Positions 23,675-32,515 of a DNA stretch of 64,000 bases are shown in pieces (position 1 is the first letter of the stretch; every line of letters starts with the position of its first letter). The position numbers were made by a program, and so were the translations under genes. The stretch is taken from contig NZ_JBEXMJ010000005.1 in NCBI RefSeq assembly GCF_040610475.1, positions 272,223-336,222 of the forward strand, in the 5' to 3' direction. The notes under the pieces were generated by a model that was not told the origin of the DNA, searched no databases, and saw only the letters and a list, made by a program, of their open reading frames with translations. The DNA comes from Actinopolymorpha sp. NPDC004070. GTDB taxonomy: Bacteria; Actinomycetota; Actinomycetes; Propionibacteriales; Actinopolymorphaceae.

Positions 23675-25404
23675 CCGACTCGACGACGACCATCACCCCC
23701 GGTACCACTCCGGTGCCGGGGGCGGTGGCCGCTGCCGAGAACACCACCAAGAACCCGGCCATGCCGCGGCTGGCCGACTATGACCAGTGGCTCGCGGGGC
23801 AGGCCGAGCTCGTCGACGACCAGGACCGCTTCGCCAGGCATTCGGCGATGCGCCGGGCCACCCGAGATGACTACGGCCGGTGGCTGTCTCACATCCACTC
23901 CGCCGCAGGCTGCACCAACCCGATCCGGCTGGCCGGGAAGTTCCGAACCGCGACCGTCAACACCACCACCGGCGAGGTCGTCTCGGACGGGCCGGAGCGT
24001 TCGACGGCTGACATCCCGGACGGGGTGATCTACAAGGCCTGCGGGAACCGCAGAGCTTCGGTGTGCCCGTCATGTTCGGAGATCTACCGGGCCGACGCCT
24101 ACCAGCTCGTCCTCGCCGGGATGCGCGGCGGCAAAGGCGTTCCCGAGACTGTGTCCGGGCATCCGGCCGTGTTCGCCACCGTCACCGCCCCCGGCTTCGG
24201 GATCGTCCACACCACCCGCACCAACAAGAAGGGACAGCCCGCACCCTGCCGGGCCCGCAGAACCCCCGACATCTGCCCGCACGGGATCGACATGCGCTGC
24301 ATGATCAGGCACTCCGAGGGTGACGAGCGGCTCGGCCGGCCACTGTGCCCGGACTGCTACGACTACGACCACCACGCCGTCTGGAACGGCCTGGTCGGCG
24401 AACTGTGGCGACGCACCACCATGAAAGCCAACCGCGAACTCGGCAAGTGGGCCCGCCGCCACGGCCTGACCGAACGGGTCGTGAACCCGCACACGGGCAA
24501 GGTCACCTCGAAGGTGCCGGTGCGGATCTCTTTCGGGAAGGTCGCGGAGTTCCAGCGCCGCGGCCTGGTCCACTTCCACATCCTCGCCCGCTTCGACGGC
24601 ATCCACCCCCTCGACCCAGACCAGGTGGTAGCACCACCGGAGTGGGCGACGGTGTTCCTCCTGAAGTGGATGCTCGAACACGCTGTTGCCGACACGACCT
24701 GGCGCACCCCGCCCCTGGTCGTCCACGGCCGCCGCGGACGCCTGCTCGTCGACAAGCCCCAGGGATGGCCCCTTGCGTGGGGTGAACAGGTCGACGTCCG
24801 CCCTGTCCGCCTGCGCGGGGAGGACCAGCTGACCGGCGAACGGGTCGTCGATGAGCTCGACAACGCCGCTGAGCAGACCGACAAGCACGGGCGCCGGCGG
24901 CTGCTGTCCGGCCCGGCCGTCGCGGGCTACCTGGCCAAGTACGCCACCAAAGCCACCGAAGCGACCGGACACACCTCCCGCAAAATCACCGACGAGACGG
25001 TCGACTTCTACGCCAACGACACCCACCCCGGACGCATCATCGAAGCCTGCTGGCGCCTCAGCCAGAAAGGCCGACAACCCGCGGACGAGTGGCGCAACAG
25101 CTGGTACTACACCCTGCGCAGGTGGGCGCACATGCTCGGCTACGGAGGCCACTTCTTCTCCAAATCCCGCCGCTACTCCACCACCTTCAAACGCCTCCGC
25201 CAAGCCCGCATCGACTACCGCCGAGCCCACCACGAGACAGCCGACCACCTCGAGGAGAACGAGGTCCTGGAGGTCATCGGCGAACTTGTCTACGCCGGCT
25301 CGGGCTGGCACACCACCGGCGACGCCATGCTCGCCAACACCGCCGCCGCCATGGCCCGCGAACGACGCCAGACCGGACGACTGGAGATCGCAACATCAGG
25401 TTGA
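23671..25404 (+). CDS. repSA: Rolling-circle replication initiator, RepSA-like
   Basis: A 577-residue HUH-family Rep. The metal-binding HUH motif is HFH at 301-303 (RRGLVHFHILARF), and a candidate catalytic segment YLAKYATKATE lies near residue 420. Zinc-binding Cys clusters occur at 124-135 and 202-229. RepSA of pSAM2 nicks the double-strand origin to start rolling-circle replication of the excised circle. The GTG start overlaps the zinc-ribbon stop. The origin is not identified; the hairpin regions at 8941-9050 and 19867-19994 are candidates. Confidence 0.88.
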   Translation: MTDSTTTITPGTTPVPGAVAAAENTTKNPAMPRLADYDQWLAGQAELVDDQDRFARHSAMRRATRDDYGRWLSHIHSAAGCTNPIRLAGKFRTATVNTTTGEVVSDGPERSTADIPDGVIYKACGNRRASVCPSCSEIYRADAYQLVLAGMRGGKGVPETVSGHPAVFATVTAPGFGIVHTTRTNKKGQPAPCRARRTPDICPHGIDMRCMIRHSEGDERLGRPLCPDCYDYDHHAVWNGLVGELWRRTTMKANRELGKWARRHGLTERVVNPHTGKVTSKVPVRISFGKVAEFQRRGLVHFHILARFDGIHPLDPDQVVAPPEWATVFLLKWMLEHAVADTTWRTPPLVVHGRRGRLLVDKPQGWPLAWGEQVDVRPVRLRGEDQLTGERVVDELDNAAEQTDKHGRRRLLSGPAVAGYLAKYATKATEATGHTSRKITDETVDFYANDTHPGRIIEACWRLSQKGRQPADEWRNSWYYTLRRWAHMLGYGGHFFSKSRRYSTTFKRLRQARIDYRRAHHETADHLEENEVLEVIGELVYAGSGWHTTGDAMLANTAAAMARERRQTGRLEIATSG

Positions 25405-25442
25405 CGCCACATCGGACTGCATTGCAGGGAAGGGAAGCAATC

Positions 25443-25625
25443 ATGAGTCACGAGCGACTGTGGACACCGAGCCAGGTGTCGGAGTACCTGGGTGTGCCGG
25501 TCGACACGCTGTACCGGTGGCGCTACCTCGGCACCGGCCCGAAGGCCGCACGGATCGGCAAGCACCTGCGCTATGACCCGGCCGACGTTTACGCCTGGGT
25601 CGAGGAGCAGAAGGCTGTGGCGTGA
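25443..25625 (+). CDS. xis: Excisionase / MerR-type helix-turn-helix protein
   Basis: A 60-residue winged helix-turn-helix protein of the excisionase family (TPSQVSEYLGVPVDTLYRWR, RIGKHLRYDPADVYAWVEEQ). Such proteins bend att DNA so that the integrase favours excision. The ATG at 25443 follows AGGGAAGGGAAG. Its stop overlaps the integrase start region. Confidence 0.88.
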   Translation: MSHERLWTPSQVSEYLGVPVDTLYRWRYLGTGPKAARIGKHLRYDPADVYAWVEEQKAVA

Positions 25626-26821
25626 TGGCTCGTCCTCGGCTGCCGGTGGGTACGGCGGGGCAGGTACGTGTCTACGCGACGTCGAACGGATGGCGTGCCA
25701 GATGCCAGGTCCGCGACTACGACGGGCAGGTGCGCGACATCGAGCGTCGGGCGTCAACGAAGGCGAAGGCCAAGGTCCGGCTAGCTGAGGCAGTACGGGA
25801 TCGCGTGCGGCCGTTCGATGACGCGACCCTGACTGGCGAGTCGAAGATTGGTGAACTTGCCGAACTCTGGTTCGCCGAGGTGCGCGACCTGGACAGGTCT
25901 CCCACGACGATGGAGCAGTACCGCTACAGCCTGGACAACCGGATCCTCCCTGCGATGGGTGGCCTCCGGCTCCAGGAGGTCAGCGTGTCGAGGGTCGACC
26001 AGACAGTGAAGGTCATCCGCGCGAAGCACGGCGCAGCTACAGCACGGATGGCCAGGTCGATCCTGTCCGGCATGTTCGGACTGGCCGTTAGACACGATGC
26101 AATGGTGGCCAACCCAGCCCGCGACATCGCCCGTATCGAGTCCGACGAGAAGGCTGCCCGGTCACTGACCGTTGACGAGGCCCGTGATCTGCGAGCGAAG
26201 ATCGTGGCTAGTGAGAAGGCTGTCGCCTGGGACCTGCCTGACTTCACCGACATGATGTTGGCCACCGGCTTCCGCATCGGCGAGACGTCCGCGATCACCT
26301 GGGATGCCCTCGACTTCGGCGTCGGCACGGTCAGACTGCGCGGCACCGTCATTCGGCTGAAGGGCCAGGGATTGATCCTGAAACTGCGGCCGAAGCGGCG
26401 CGGGAGCGAACGGACCCTGGAGCTGCCGTCGTGGGCCGTGGACATGCTGAGGGCACGCCGCGAGCGCCGCGACAGCTGGGTGACCAAGGCCAAGGTCCTC
26501 CAGGATGGCGAGATCACGATCCGCGAGGTGGAGCCCGTCTTCACTGCCCCGATGGGTGGTCTGCGGGATCCGTCGAACACCCAGTCAGACCTCCGGGCAG
26601 TGTTCGACGCGGCCGGCTACGACTGGGTGAGCTCGCACGTGTTCCGGAAGACTGTCGGCAGTCTCATGGATGCGGCAGGGCTGTCCGCCCGGGCGGCCGC
26701 GGACCAGCTCGGCCACAAGCGAGTGTCGATGACTCAGGACCGCTACATGGGTCGTGGTCTAGTCCGAACCGGCGCCAAGGACGTGCTCGAGCGGCTTGTT
26801 CAAGACGACCGGCCAAGCTGA
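25625..26821 (+). CDS. int: Tyrosine site-specific integrase
   Basis: A 398-residue tyrosine recombinase. An arm-type domain (1-60) and SAM-like core-binding domain (75-165) lead to the catalytic domain with R217 (TGFRIGE), H338-x-x-R341 (SHVFRKT), H364 (LGHKR) and nucleophile Y374 (DRYMG). All catalytic residues are present. It should recombine the 38-bp att core at the 3' end of tRNA-Thr, which lies 67 nt downstream. A GTG at 25622 is an alternative start directly before the ATG. Confidence 0.93.
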   Translation: MARPRLPVGTAGQVRVYATSNGWRARCQVRDYDGQVRDIERRASTKAKAKVRLAEAVRDRVRPFDDATLTGESKIGELAELWFAEVRDLDRSPTTMEQYRYSLDNRILPAMGGLRLQEVSVSRVDQTVKVIRAKHGAATARMARSILSGMFGLAVRHDAMVANPARDIARIESDEKAARSLTVDEARDLRAKIVASEKAVAWDLPDFTDMMLATGFRIGETSAITWDALDFGVGTVRLRGTVIRLKGQGLILKLRPKRRGSERTLELPSWAVDMLRARRERRDSWVTKAKVLQDGEITIREVEPVFTAPMGGLRDPSNTQSDLRAVFDAAGYDWVSSHVFRKTVGSLMDAAGLSARAAADQLGHKRVSMTQDRYMGRGLVRTGAKDVLERLVQDDRPS

Positions 26822-26888
26822 ATTCTGGGAGTAAAGTGGGAGTGCGATGAAGGGCGCCTACGCTGCACCCGTTCTGACCTGCGGTTTT

Positions 26889-26926
26889 GAGCCAGCGAGG
26901 GGACTTGAACCCCTAACCGCCCGATT
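26889..26926 (-). other. attR: 38-bp core within tRNA-Thr
   Basis: Identical to 7841-7878. Insertion of the element leaves the tRNA gene intact because the element supplies the same 3' sequence. Confidence 0.9.
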
Positions 26927-26962
26927 ACAAGTCGGGTGCGCTACCAGTTGCGCCACGCTGGC
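26890..26962 (-). tRNA. tRNA-Thr (anticodon UGU)
   Basis: A 73-nt cloverleaf on the minus strand. The 7-bp acceptor stem is GCCAGCG/CGCTGGC, the anticodon stem CCCGA/TCGGG holds loop CTTGTAA giving anticodon TGT, and the T arm is AGGGG-TTCAAGT-CCCCT. No CCA is encoded. It is the integration site of the element. Confidence 0.95.
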
Positions 26963-27055
26963 CGGGCGCCGCCAAGCCTAGCCGCGCGGGCCACCAGCCC
27001 CACCTGCGGCCCGGCCGACGCCGACCCGAGCACGAAGACACACACACCACAGACC

Positions 27056-28090
27056 TCAGCGAGGCCGCGCGGCCCCGGTCGACCCGCGCACCACCAGCTC
27101 GGGCCGGAAGAGGTACTCCGAGTGCGGCGCGCCGTGCCCGTGGATCTCGTCGATCAACGCGCGCACGGCCGCCAGCCCCATCGCGTGGACGGGTTGGCGC
27201 ACGGTGGTCAGCGGCGGGTCGGTGAACGCGATCAGCGGGGAGTCGTCGAACCCGACCACGGACACGTCCCGGGGCACCTCCAGCCCGCGCTGGCGGACCG
27301 CCCGGATCGCGCCGAGCGCCATCAGGTCCGAGCCGCACACGATCCCGGTGACCCCCTCGGCCAGTAGCCGGGTGGCAGCGGCGTGGCCGCCCTCGACGGA
27401 GAACAGCGACTGCTCCACCAGCCCGACGACCCCGGACGCCTTCGAAGGAGGAGAACCCACTGACGCGCTGAACGCCGCCAGCTTCCGCTGCACCGGCACA
27501 TACCGGTCCGGCCCGCACGCGAACCCCATCCGCCGGTGTCCGAGGCTGGCGAGGTGCTGCACGGCGAGTTCGGTCGCCACCGCGTCGTCGGTGGACACGA
27601 ACGGCGCGTCGACCTGTTCGACGTACCCGTTGACGAACACCACGGGCAGCCCGCGCCCGGTCAGCTTCTGGTAGCGCCCGGGGTCGCTGGACAGGTCGGA
27701 GTGCAGGCCGGAGACGAAGATGATCCCGGACACGCCACGGTCGAGGAGCATCTCGACGTACTCGTCCTCGCCGACCCCGCCGGGCGTCTGGGTGCACAGC
27801 ACCGGGGTGTAGCCGTGGTGGCCGCAGGTCGTCTCGATCACCTGGGCGAACGCCGGAAAGATCGGATTGTCCAGTTCTGGTACGACGAGACCGATCAGAC
27901 CCGCGCTGCGCTGCCGCAGCCGGGCAGGTCGCTCGTACCCCAGCACGTCCAGCGCGGTGAGCACGGCCCGCGTGGTCTCCGGGCTCACCCCGGGCCGGCC
28001 GTTGAGGACTCTCGACACGGTCGCCTCGCTCACCCCCGCCTGGGCAGCAAGGTCGACCAGACGCGCCCGCTTGCCAGGCCCTCCGTGCAT
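27056..28090 (-). CDS. LacI-family transcriptional regulator
   Basis: A 344-residue repressor. The N-terminal helix-turn-helix is LVDLAAQAGVSEATVSRVLN (about 9-28) with the hinge LGYERPARLR, followed by a periplasmic-binding-type sensor domain ending VSVVGFDDSPLIAF and LTTVRQPVHAMG. The start is ATG 28090 with GGAGGG upstream; longer in-frame extensions are rejected. Divergent transcription from an MsiK-type ATPase gene suggests control of sugar uptake. Confidence 0.9.
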   Translation of the reverse strand: MHGGPGKRARLVDLAAQAGVSEATVSRVLNGRPGVSPETTRAVLTALDVLGYERPARLRQRSAGLIGLVVPELDNPIFPAFAQVIETTCGHHGYTPVLCTQTPGGVGEDEYVEMLLDRGVSGIIFVSGLHSDLSSDPGRYQKLTGRGLPVVFVNGYVEQVDAPFVSTDDAVATELAVQHLASLGHRRMGFACGPDRYVPVQRKLAAFSASVGSPPSKASGVVGLVEQSLFSVEGGHAAATRLLAEGVTGIVCGSDLMALGAIRAVRQRGLEVPRDVSVVGFDDSPLIAFTDPPLTTVRQPVHAMGLAAVRALIDEIHGHGAPHSEYLFRPELVVRGSTGAARPR

Positions 28091-28476
28091 GGTCCCTCCG
28101 TCTGTCGGTCCGGCGAGGGTCACCCGCCGGCAGGTCTGGCCGGGACGGGGATCTCCCGCCGAGCAGCGAGACGGCGACCCACGCCGTCCGGCCAGCATCA
28201 GCATGCACGGATCGGACCGTTCTTGCAGAAAACCCGTGGAAGAAGCCGCAAGTTTTCGACGCGTCGCACTTGTGATCTCACCCAACGTACTGACGATCAC
28301 ACACCGGGAACGGCAGCCAGCGGCCGGTTTCGGGCTGACCGCTCGCCACCTGGTGACATCCAGGTGAGCGCCGTGTCACCATGACCCTGCCCGTGGCGTC
28401 GCACAAAAGGCACGCCAGCAACCCTTTGCTCGGATCGTCCGGCACGTTCCTGCCGGTGAAGGGATGGAGCTTCTTC
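28091..28476. promoter_or_regulatory. 386-nt divergent control region with palindromes
   Basis: Holds the promoters for the LacI regulator and the sugar ATPase. Candidate operators are CGACGCGTCG (28257-28266), the separated pair TGTGATC/GATCACA (28271-28277 and 28295-28301) and a hairpin CACCTGG-TGACAT-CCAGGTG (28347-28366). LacI proteins favour palindromes with a central CG, so the first is the best guess. Confidence 0.5.
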
Positions 28477-29565
28477 ATGGCTACCGTCACGTACGACAGC
28501 GCGTCCAGGATCTACCCCGGCTCCGACAAGCCCGCGGTGGACAAGCTCGACCTCGACATCGCCGACGGCGAGTTCATGGTCCTCGTCGGCCCCTCCGGAT
28601 GCGGGAAGTCCACCTCCCTGCGCATGCTCGCGGGGCTGGAGGAGATCAACGACGGTGCGGTCCGCATCGGCGACCGGGACGTCACCCACCTCCCGCCGAA
28701 GGACCGCGACATCGCGATGGTGTTCCAGAACTACGCGCTCTACCCACACATGTCGGTCGCGGAGAACATGGGCTTCGCGCTGAAGATGCAGGGCGTGTCC
28801 AAGGAGCAGCGTCTGCAGAAGGTCCGCGAGGCCGCGCAGCTGCTGGGCCTGGAGGAGTTCCTCGACCGCAAGCCGAAGGCGCTGTCCGGTGGTCAGCGTC
28901 AGCGCGTCGCGATGGGCCGCGCGATCGTCCGGGAGCCGAAGGTCTTCCTCATGGACGAGCCGCTGTCCAACCTGGACGCCAAGCTGCGTGTGTCGACCCG
29001 TACCCAGATCGCGGCGCTGCAGCGCCGCCTCGGCATCACCACGGTCTACGTCACCCACGACCAGACCGAGGCGATGACGATGGGCGACCGGGTGGCGGTC
29101 CTCAAGGACGGCCTCCTGCAGCAGAACGACACCCCGCTGAACCTCTACGACAAGCCGAACAACGTCTTCGTGGCGGGCTTCATCGGCTCTCCGGCGATGA
29201 ACCTGCTCGACGGCAAGGTCACCGAGTCCGGCGTCGACGTCGGCGGCTACGTCATCCCGCTCCTGCCGGCCGTGCGCAGCAAGCTCGGCCAGGACGCCGC
29301 GGCGACCGTCGGCATCCGTCCGGAGGCTTTCCGCATCGTCTCCAACGAGGAGAACGGCCTGCCGGTCGAGGTGGCCGTGGTCGAGGAGCTCGGCGCGGAC
29401 GCCTACCTCTACGGCCTGGTCGGCAACGGTGACGAGCAGAAGGAGATCATCGCTCGCATCGACGCCCGCCGCCCGCCGGAGAAGGGCGCCAAGGTGAAGC
29501 TCGCCGCCGACACCGAGCGGATCCACGTCTTCTCCGCCTCCACCGGCGACCGCCTCACCGACTGA
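28477..29565 (+). CDS. msiK: Sugar ABC transporter ATP-binding protein, MsiK/UgpC type
   Basis: A 362-residue ATPase: Walker A GPSGCGKST (38-46), Q-loop MVFQNYALYPHMSV, signature LSGGQRQRVAMGRA, Walker B VFLMDEPLSNLD, H-loop YVTHDQTEAM. Beyond about residue 235 is the MalK-type regulatory OB-fold domain. In actinomycetes one such ATPase (MsiK) serves many sugar importers, and no permease or binding protein is next to it here, which fits a shared role. The ATG at 28477 follows GAAGGGATGGAG at slightly long spacing. A terminator follows the stop. Confidence 0.92.
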   Translation: MATVTYDSASRIYPGSDKPAVDKLDLDIADGEFMVLVGPSGCGKSTSLRMLAGLEEINDGAVRIGDRDVTHLPPKDRDIAMVFQNYALYPHMSVAENMGFALKMQGVSKEQRLQKVREAAQLLGLEEFLDRKPKALSGGQRQRVAMGRAIVREPKVFLMDEPLSNLDAKLRVSTRTQIAALQRRLGITTVYVTHDQTEAMTMGDRVAVLKDGLLQQNDTPLNLYDKPNNVFVAGFIGSPAMNLLDGKVTESGVDVGGYVIPLLPAVRSKLGQDAAATVGIRPEAFRIVSNEENGLPVEVAVVEELGADAYLYGLVGNGDEQKEIIARIDARRPPEKGAKVKLAADTERIHVFSASTGDRLTD

Positions 29566-29630
29566 GCAGCCGCCACCCGGTGCGGGCCACCGCCGCACCG
29601 ACAACGACACCGGTCGACCACGGTCGGCCA

Positions 29631-29670
29631 CGGGGGTCCGCCGGTTTCACCCGGCGGGCCCCCGTCGTTT
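29631..29670 (+). terminator. Terminator after msiK
   Basis: 14-bp stem (29631-29644 with 29651-29664, one G-T pair), 6-nt loop, followed by TCGTTTT. A near-canonical intrinsic terminator between msiK and the DUF4032 gene. Confidence 0.85.
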
Positions 29671-29706
29671 TGTCTCCCGGACCTCCTAGCGGATTAACTG
29701 GTCCCC

Positions 29707-30993
29707 ATGCCTCGGTTCGCCTCCATGGCCGCAGACCCCGGCCTGCTCGCCCTCCCGTGGAACACCCCGCTCGCGGAGTGGCCGCAGCACCACCTGGTCG
29801 CCCTCCCCCGCGGTATCTCCCGCCACGTGGTGCGGTTCATCCGCAACCGCGGTCAGGTGTACGCGCTGAAGGAGGCCGCCGAGCGGTTCGTCGTACGGGA
29901 GAACCGCCTGCTCCGCGACCTCGAACGCCTCGACGTCCCCTCCGTGGACTCCGTCGGCATCGTCCTGGACCGGGTCGATGCCCAGGGCGAGCCGATCGAC
30001 CCGATCCTGATCACCCGGCACCTGTCGTTCTCCCTGCCCTACCGCGCGGTCTTCTCCCGTACGCTCCGCCCGGACACGGTCGTACGCCTGGTCGACGCGC
30101 TTGCCGCGCTGCTCGTCCGGCTGCACCTGGCCGGCTTCTTCTGGGGCGACTGCTCGCTGTCCAACACGTTGTTCCGGCGGGACGCGGGCGCGTTCGCGGC
30201 CTACCTCGTCGATGCCGAGACCGGCGACCTGCACGACGAGCTGTCCCCCGGCCAGCGCTCCTACGACCTGGACCTCGCGCACACCAACATCTTCGGTGAG
30301 CTGATGGACCTGCAGGCCGGCGGCTACCTGTCGGAGGACCTCGAGCTCCTCGAGCTCGCCGACACCGTGGTCGAGCGCTACCAGCGGCTCTGGGCGGAGC
30401 TGACCGAGCCGGAGGAGTTCGACACCGGCGAGATGTACCGCCTGGAGCAGCGCATCCAGCGGCTGAACGACCTCGGCTTCGACGTCGCCGAACTCGACAT
30501 CCACACCGACTTCGACGGCCGGCACATCCGCATCCAGCCGAAGGTCGTCGACGCCGGGCACCACTCCCGCCGGCTGCTGCGGCTCACCGGCCTGGACGTG
30601 GAGGAGAACCAGGCGCGCCGGCTGCTCAACGACCTGGACGCGTTCCGGGCCGCGACCGAGCAGCAGTACGAGGACGAGGAGATCGTCGCGCACCAGTGGC
30701 TCACCGAGGTGTTCGAGCCCGTCGTACAGGCGGTGCCATCGGAGCTGCGCGGCAAGCTGGAACCCGCCGAGGTGTTCCACGAGGTGCTCGAACACCGGTG
30801 GTACCGCTCCGAGAGCGCCCACCGGGAGCTGCCGCTGCTGGAGTCGGCCCGCTCCTACGTGGACACGGTTCTGCGGACCCGCCCGGACGAACGCGAGGCG
30901 CTGCCGCGCGGCGACGACACCCTGACCGACATGGAAGCCGTACCCGACGACACCCTCACCGACATGGAGCCGGTGCGCGACGTCGAGCCCTGA
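29707..30993 (+). CDS. DUF4032 protein with kinase-like fold
   Basis: A 428-residue protein of the actinobacterial DUF4032 family. Residues about 60-190 look like a lipopolysaccharide/protein kinase fold: LKEAAERFVVREN, then WGDCSLSNTLF (catalytic-loop-like Asp and Asn) and YLVDAETGD (metal-loop-like). The C-terminal half is helical. The tail contains a duplicated acidic DTLTDME segment. The substrate is unknown. Confidence 0.8.
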   Translation: MPRFASMAADPGLLALPWNTPLAEWPQHHLVALPRGISRHVVRFIRNRGQVYALKEAAERFVVRENRLLRDLERLDVPSVDSVGIVLDRVDAQGEPIDPILITRHLSFSLPYRAVFSRTLRPDTVVRLVDALAALLVRLHLAGFFWGDCSLSNTLFRRDAGAFAAYLVDAETGDLHDELSPGQRSYDLDLAHTNIFGELMDLQAGGYLSEDLELLELADTVVERYQRLWAELTEPEEFDTGEMYRLEQRIQRLNDLGFDVAELDIHTDFDGRHIRIQPKVVDAGHHSRRLLRLTGLDVEENQARRLLNDLDAFRAATEQQYEDEEIVAHQWLTEVFEPVVQAVPSELRGKLEPAEVFHEVLEHRWYRSESAHRELPLLESARSYVDTVLRTRPDEREALPRGDDTLTDMEAVPDDTLTDMEPVRDVEP

Positions 30994-31021
30994 GCGGGGC
31001 CGGCGCGCCGGCACACCGACG

Positions 31022-31260
31022 TCAAGCGGGCGTTGACAGTTGGCCAACGGCTGCAGTCGTTCGCACTCCGGCCGCCGGGGGAAGCTGCGTCCCCGCTCCG
31101 CCCGGGGCCATCGGACCGCCCTGCCGCCACCAACTGGTCTGCCGCAGCGCGCCCTGCCAACTGAAGCTGATGTGGATGTGGTCGGTGTGCGGGTTCGGCG
31201 TCCCCGAGTACGGCTGCCAACCGGCGCTTGCGCGGTAGGAACGCCCGACGCGGACTTTCG
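31022..31260 (-). pseudogene. C-terminal remnant of an ARB_07466-like hydrolase domain
   Basis: A minus-strand frame reads WQPYSGTPNPHTDHIHISFS then WQGALRQTSWW and stops at 31022. The HTDHIHISFSW pattern is typical of the C-terminus of secreted cell-wall-associated actinobacterial proteins with the ARB_07466-like domain. No start or upstream domains remain, because the frame runs into the 3' end of the acyl-CoA dehydrogenase gene. It is a truncated relic of a deleted gene. Confidence 0.6.
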
Positions 31261-32427
31261 CTACGCCGACAGTGCCCGGCCGATGACGAGCCGCTGGATC
31301 TGGTTGGTGCCCTCGAAGATCTGCAGCACCTTCGCCTCCCGCATGTACCGCTCCGCCGGGAAGTCTCGGGTGTAGCCGTACCCACCGAGCACCTGCACCG
31401 CGTCCGTCGTCACCCTCATCGCCGTGTCGGTGGCGGTGAGCTTCGCCACGGCCGCCTCGGTGGAGTACGCCATGCCGCGGTCGCGCCGCCGGGCCGCGTC
31501 CAGGTAGGTCGCCCGGGCGCTCTGCACACCGGCGGCCATGTCGGCCAGCAGGAACGACAGCCCCTGGAAACCGATGACCGGCTGGCCGAACTGCGAGCGC
31601 TCCTTCGCGTACGCCACCGCGGTGTCAAGCGCCGCCTGCGCCAGCCCGACCGCGCACGCCGCGATCCCGAGCCGACCGGAATCCAAGGCGGACAAGGCGA
31701 TTCGCAGGCCCTCGCCCTCCGCGCCGATCAGCCGGTCGACGTCGACACGTACGGCGTCCCAGTGCACCTGGCGGGTCGTGGACGCCGTCATCCCCATCTT
31801 GTGCTCGGGCGCGGCGAACGACAACCCGGGCGTGGCCGCATCCACCAGGAAACAACTGATCCCGCGGGTGCGGTCGGGTGAGGTACGGGCGAACAACGTG
31901 TAGAAGTCGGCCTCGCCGCCGTGGGTGATCCAGGCCTTCGTGCCGTTCACGACGTACGAGCCGGCGGCATCCTCCTCGGCGCCGTCGCCGTCACGCACGG
32001 CCCGGGTGGTCATCCCGGCGACGTCCGAACCCGCCTGCGGCTCCGACAGGCAGTACGCCCCGAGCAGGTCACCGGACAGCAGGCTCGGCAGCCACCGCTC
32101 GCGCTGGGCCTCGGTGCCGAAGGTCGCCAGCGGGTAGCAGGTCAGCGACTGCACCGAGGCGCCGACACCGACACTCAGCCAGGCGTACGCCAGTTCTTCC
32201 AGCACCTGCAGGTAGACCTCGGACGGCTGGCCGCCTCCGCCGTACTCCTCGGCGTAGGGCAGCGACAGCAGACCAGCCTGCCCGAGCAGCCGGAACGTGT
32301 CCCGCGGGAAGCTGCTCGTCTCCTCCGCCTCCGCGGCCCGCGGCGCGAGCTGCTCCGCGGCGATCTCCCGGGTCAGCTCGAGGAGGTCGTGGGCCTCCGG
32401 CGTGGGGAGCAGGCGTTCGACCGGCAT
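31261..32427 (-). CDS. Acyl-CoA dehydrogenase
   Basis: A 388-residue flavoenzyme that forms the 2,3-double bond of acyl-CoA in fatty-acid or amino-acid breakdown. Visible family signatures are GAYCLSEPQAGSDVAGM (FAD and substrate loop), KAWITHGGEA, QFGQPVIGFQGL and, near the C-terminus, QVLGGYGYTRDFPAERYMRE then IFEGTNQIQRLVIGR. The likely catalytic Glu is in IFEGTN. The ATG at 32427 has a GAGGAGGACC region upstream. No beta-oxidation partners adjoin, so the substrate is open. Confidence 0.92.
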   Translation of the reverse strand: MPVERLLPTPEAHDLLELTREIAAEQLAPRAAEAEETSSFPRDTFRLLGQAGLLSLPYAEEYGGGGQPSEVYLQVLEELAYAWLSVGVGASVQSLTCYPLATFGTEAQRERWLPSLLSGDLLGAYCLSEPQAGSDVAGMTTRAVRDGDGAEEDAAGSYVVNGTKAWITHGGEADFYTLFARTSPDRTRGISCFLVDAATPGLSFAAPEHKMGMTASTTRQVHWDAVRVDVDRLIGAEGEGLRIALSALDSGRLGIAACAVGLAQAALDTAVAYAKERSQFGQPVIGFQGLSFLLADMAAGVQSARATYLDAARRRDRGMAYSTEAAVAKLTATDTAMRVTTDAVQVLGGYGYTRDFPAERYMREAKVLQIFEGTNQIQRLVIGRALSA

Positions 32428-32515
32428 GGCGGGGTCCTCCTCGACGTTGGGGAAGGCGTCCGTACGGCCGGACTCTCGCTGGTCTCCTACTGGTACGGCC
32501 TCAGGGCGTACTCTG

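Larger units (their letters stand above)
7841..26926. mobile_element. AICE-type integrative element in tRNA-Thr carrying a defence cargo
   Basis: About 19.1 kb lies between two identical 38-bp direct repeats, one of which is the 3' half of an intact tRNA-Thr gene. The tRNA-proximal end carries integrase, excisionase, an HUH replication initiator, small conserved genes, an FtsK-type translocase and a GntR regulator. This is the pSAM2-type order for actinomycete integrative and conjugative elements. The distal half (9573-17114) is cargo of predicted antiviral genes with lower GC and many TTA codons. Every backbone module needed for excision, replication and transfer appears intact. Confidence 0.9.
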
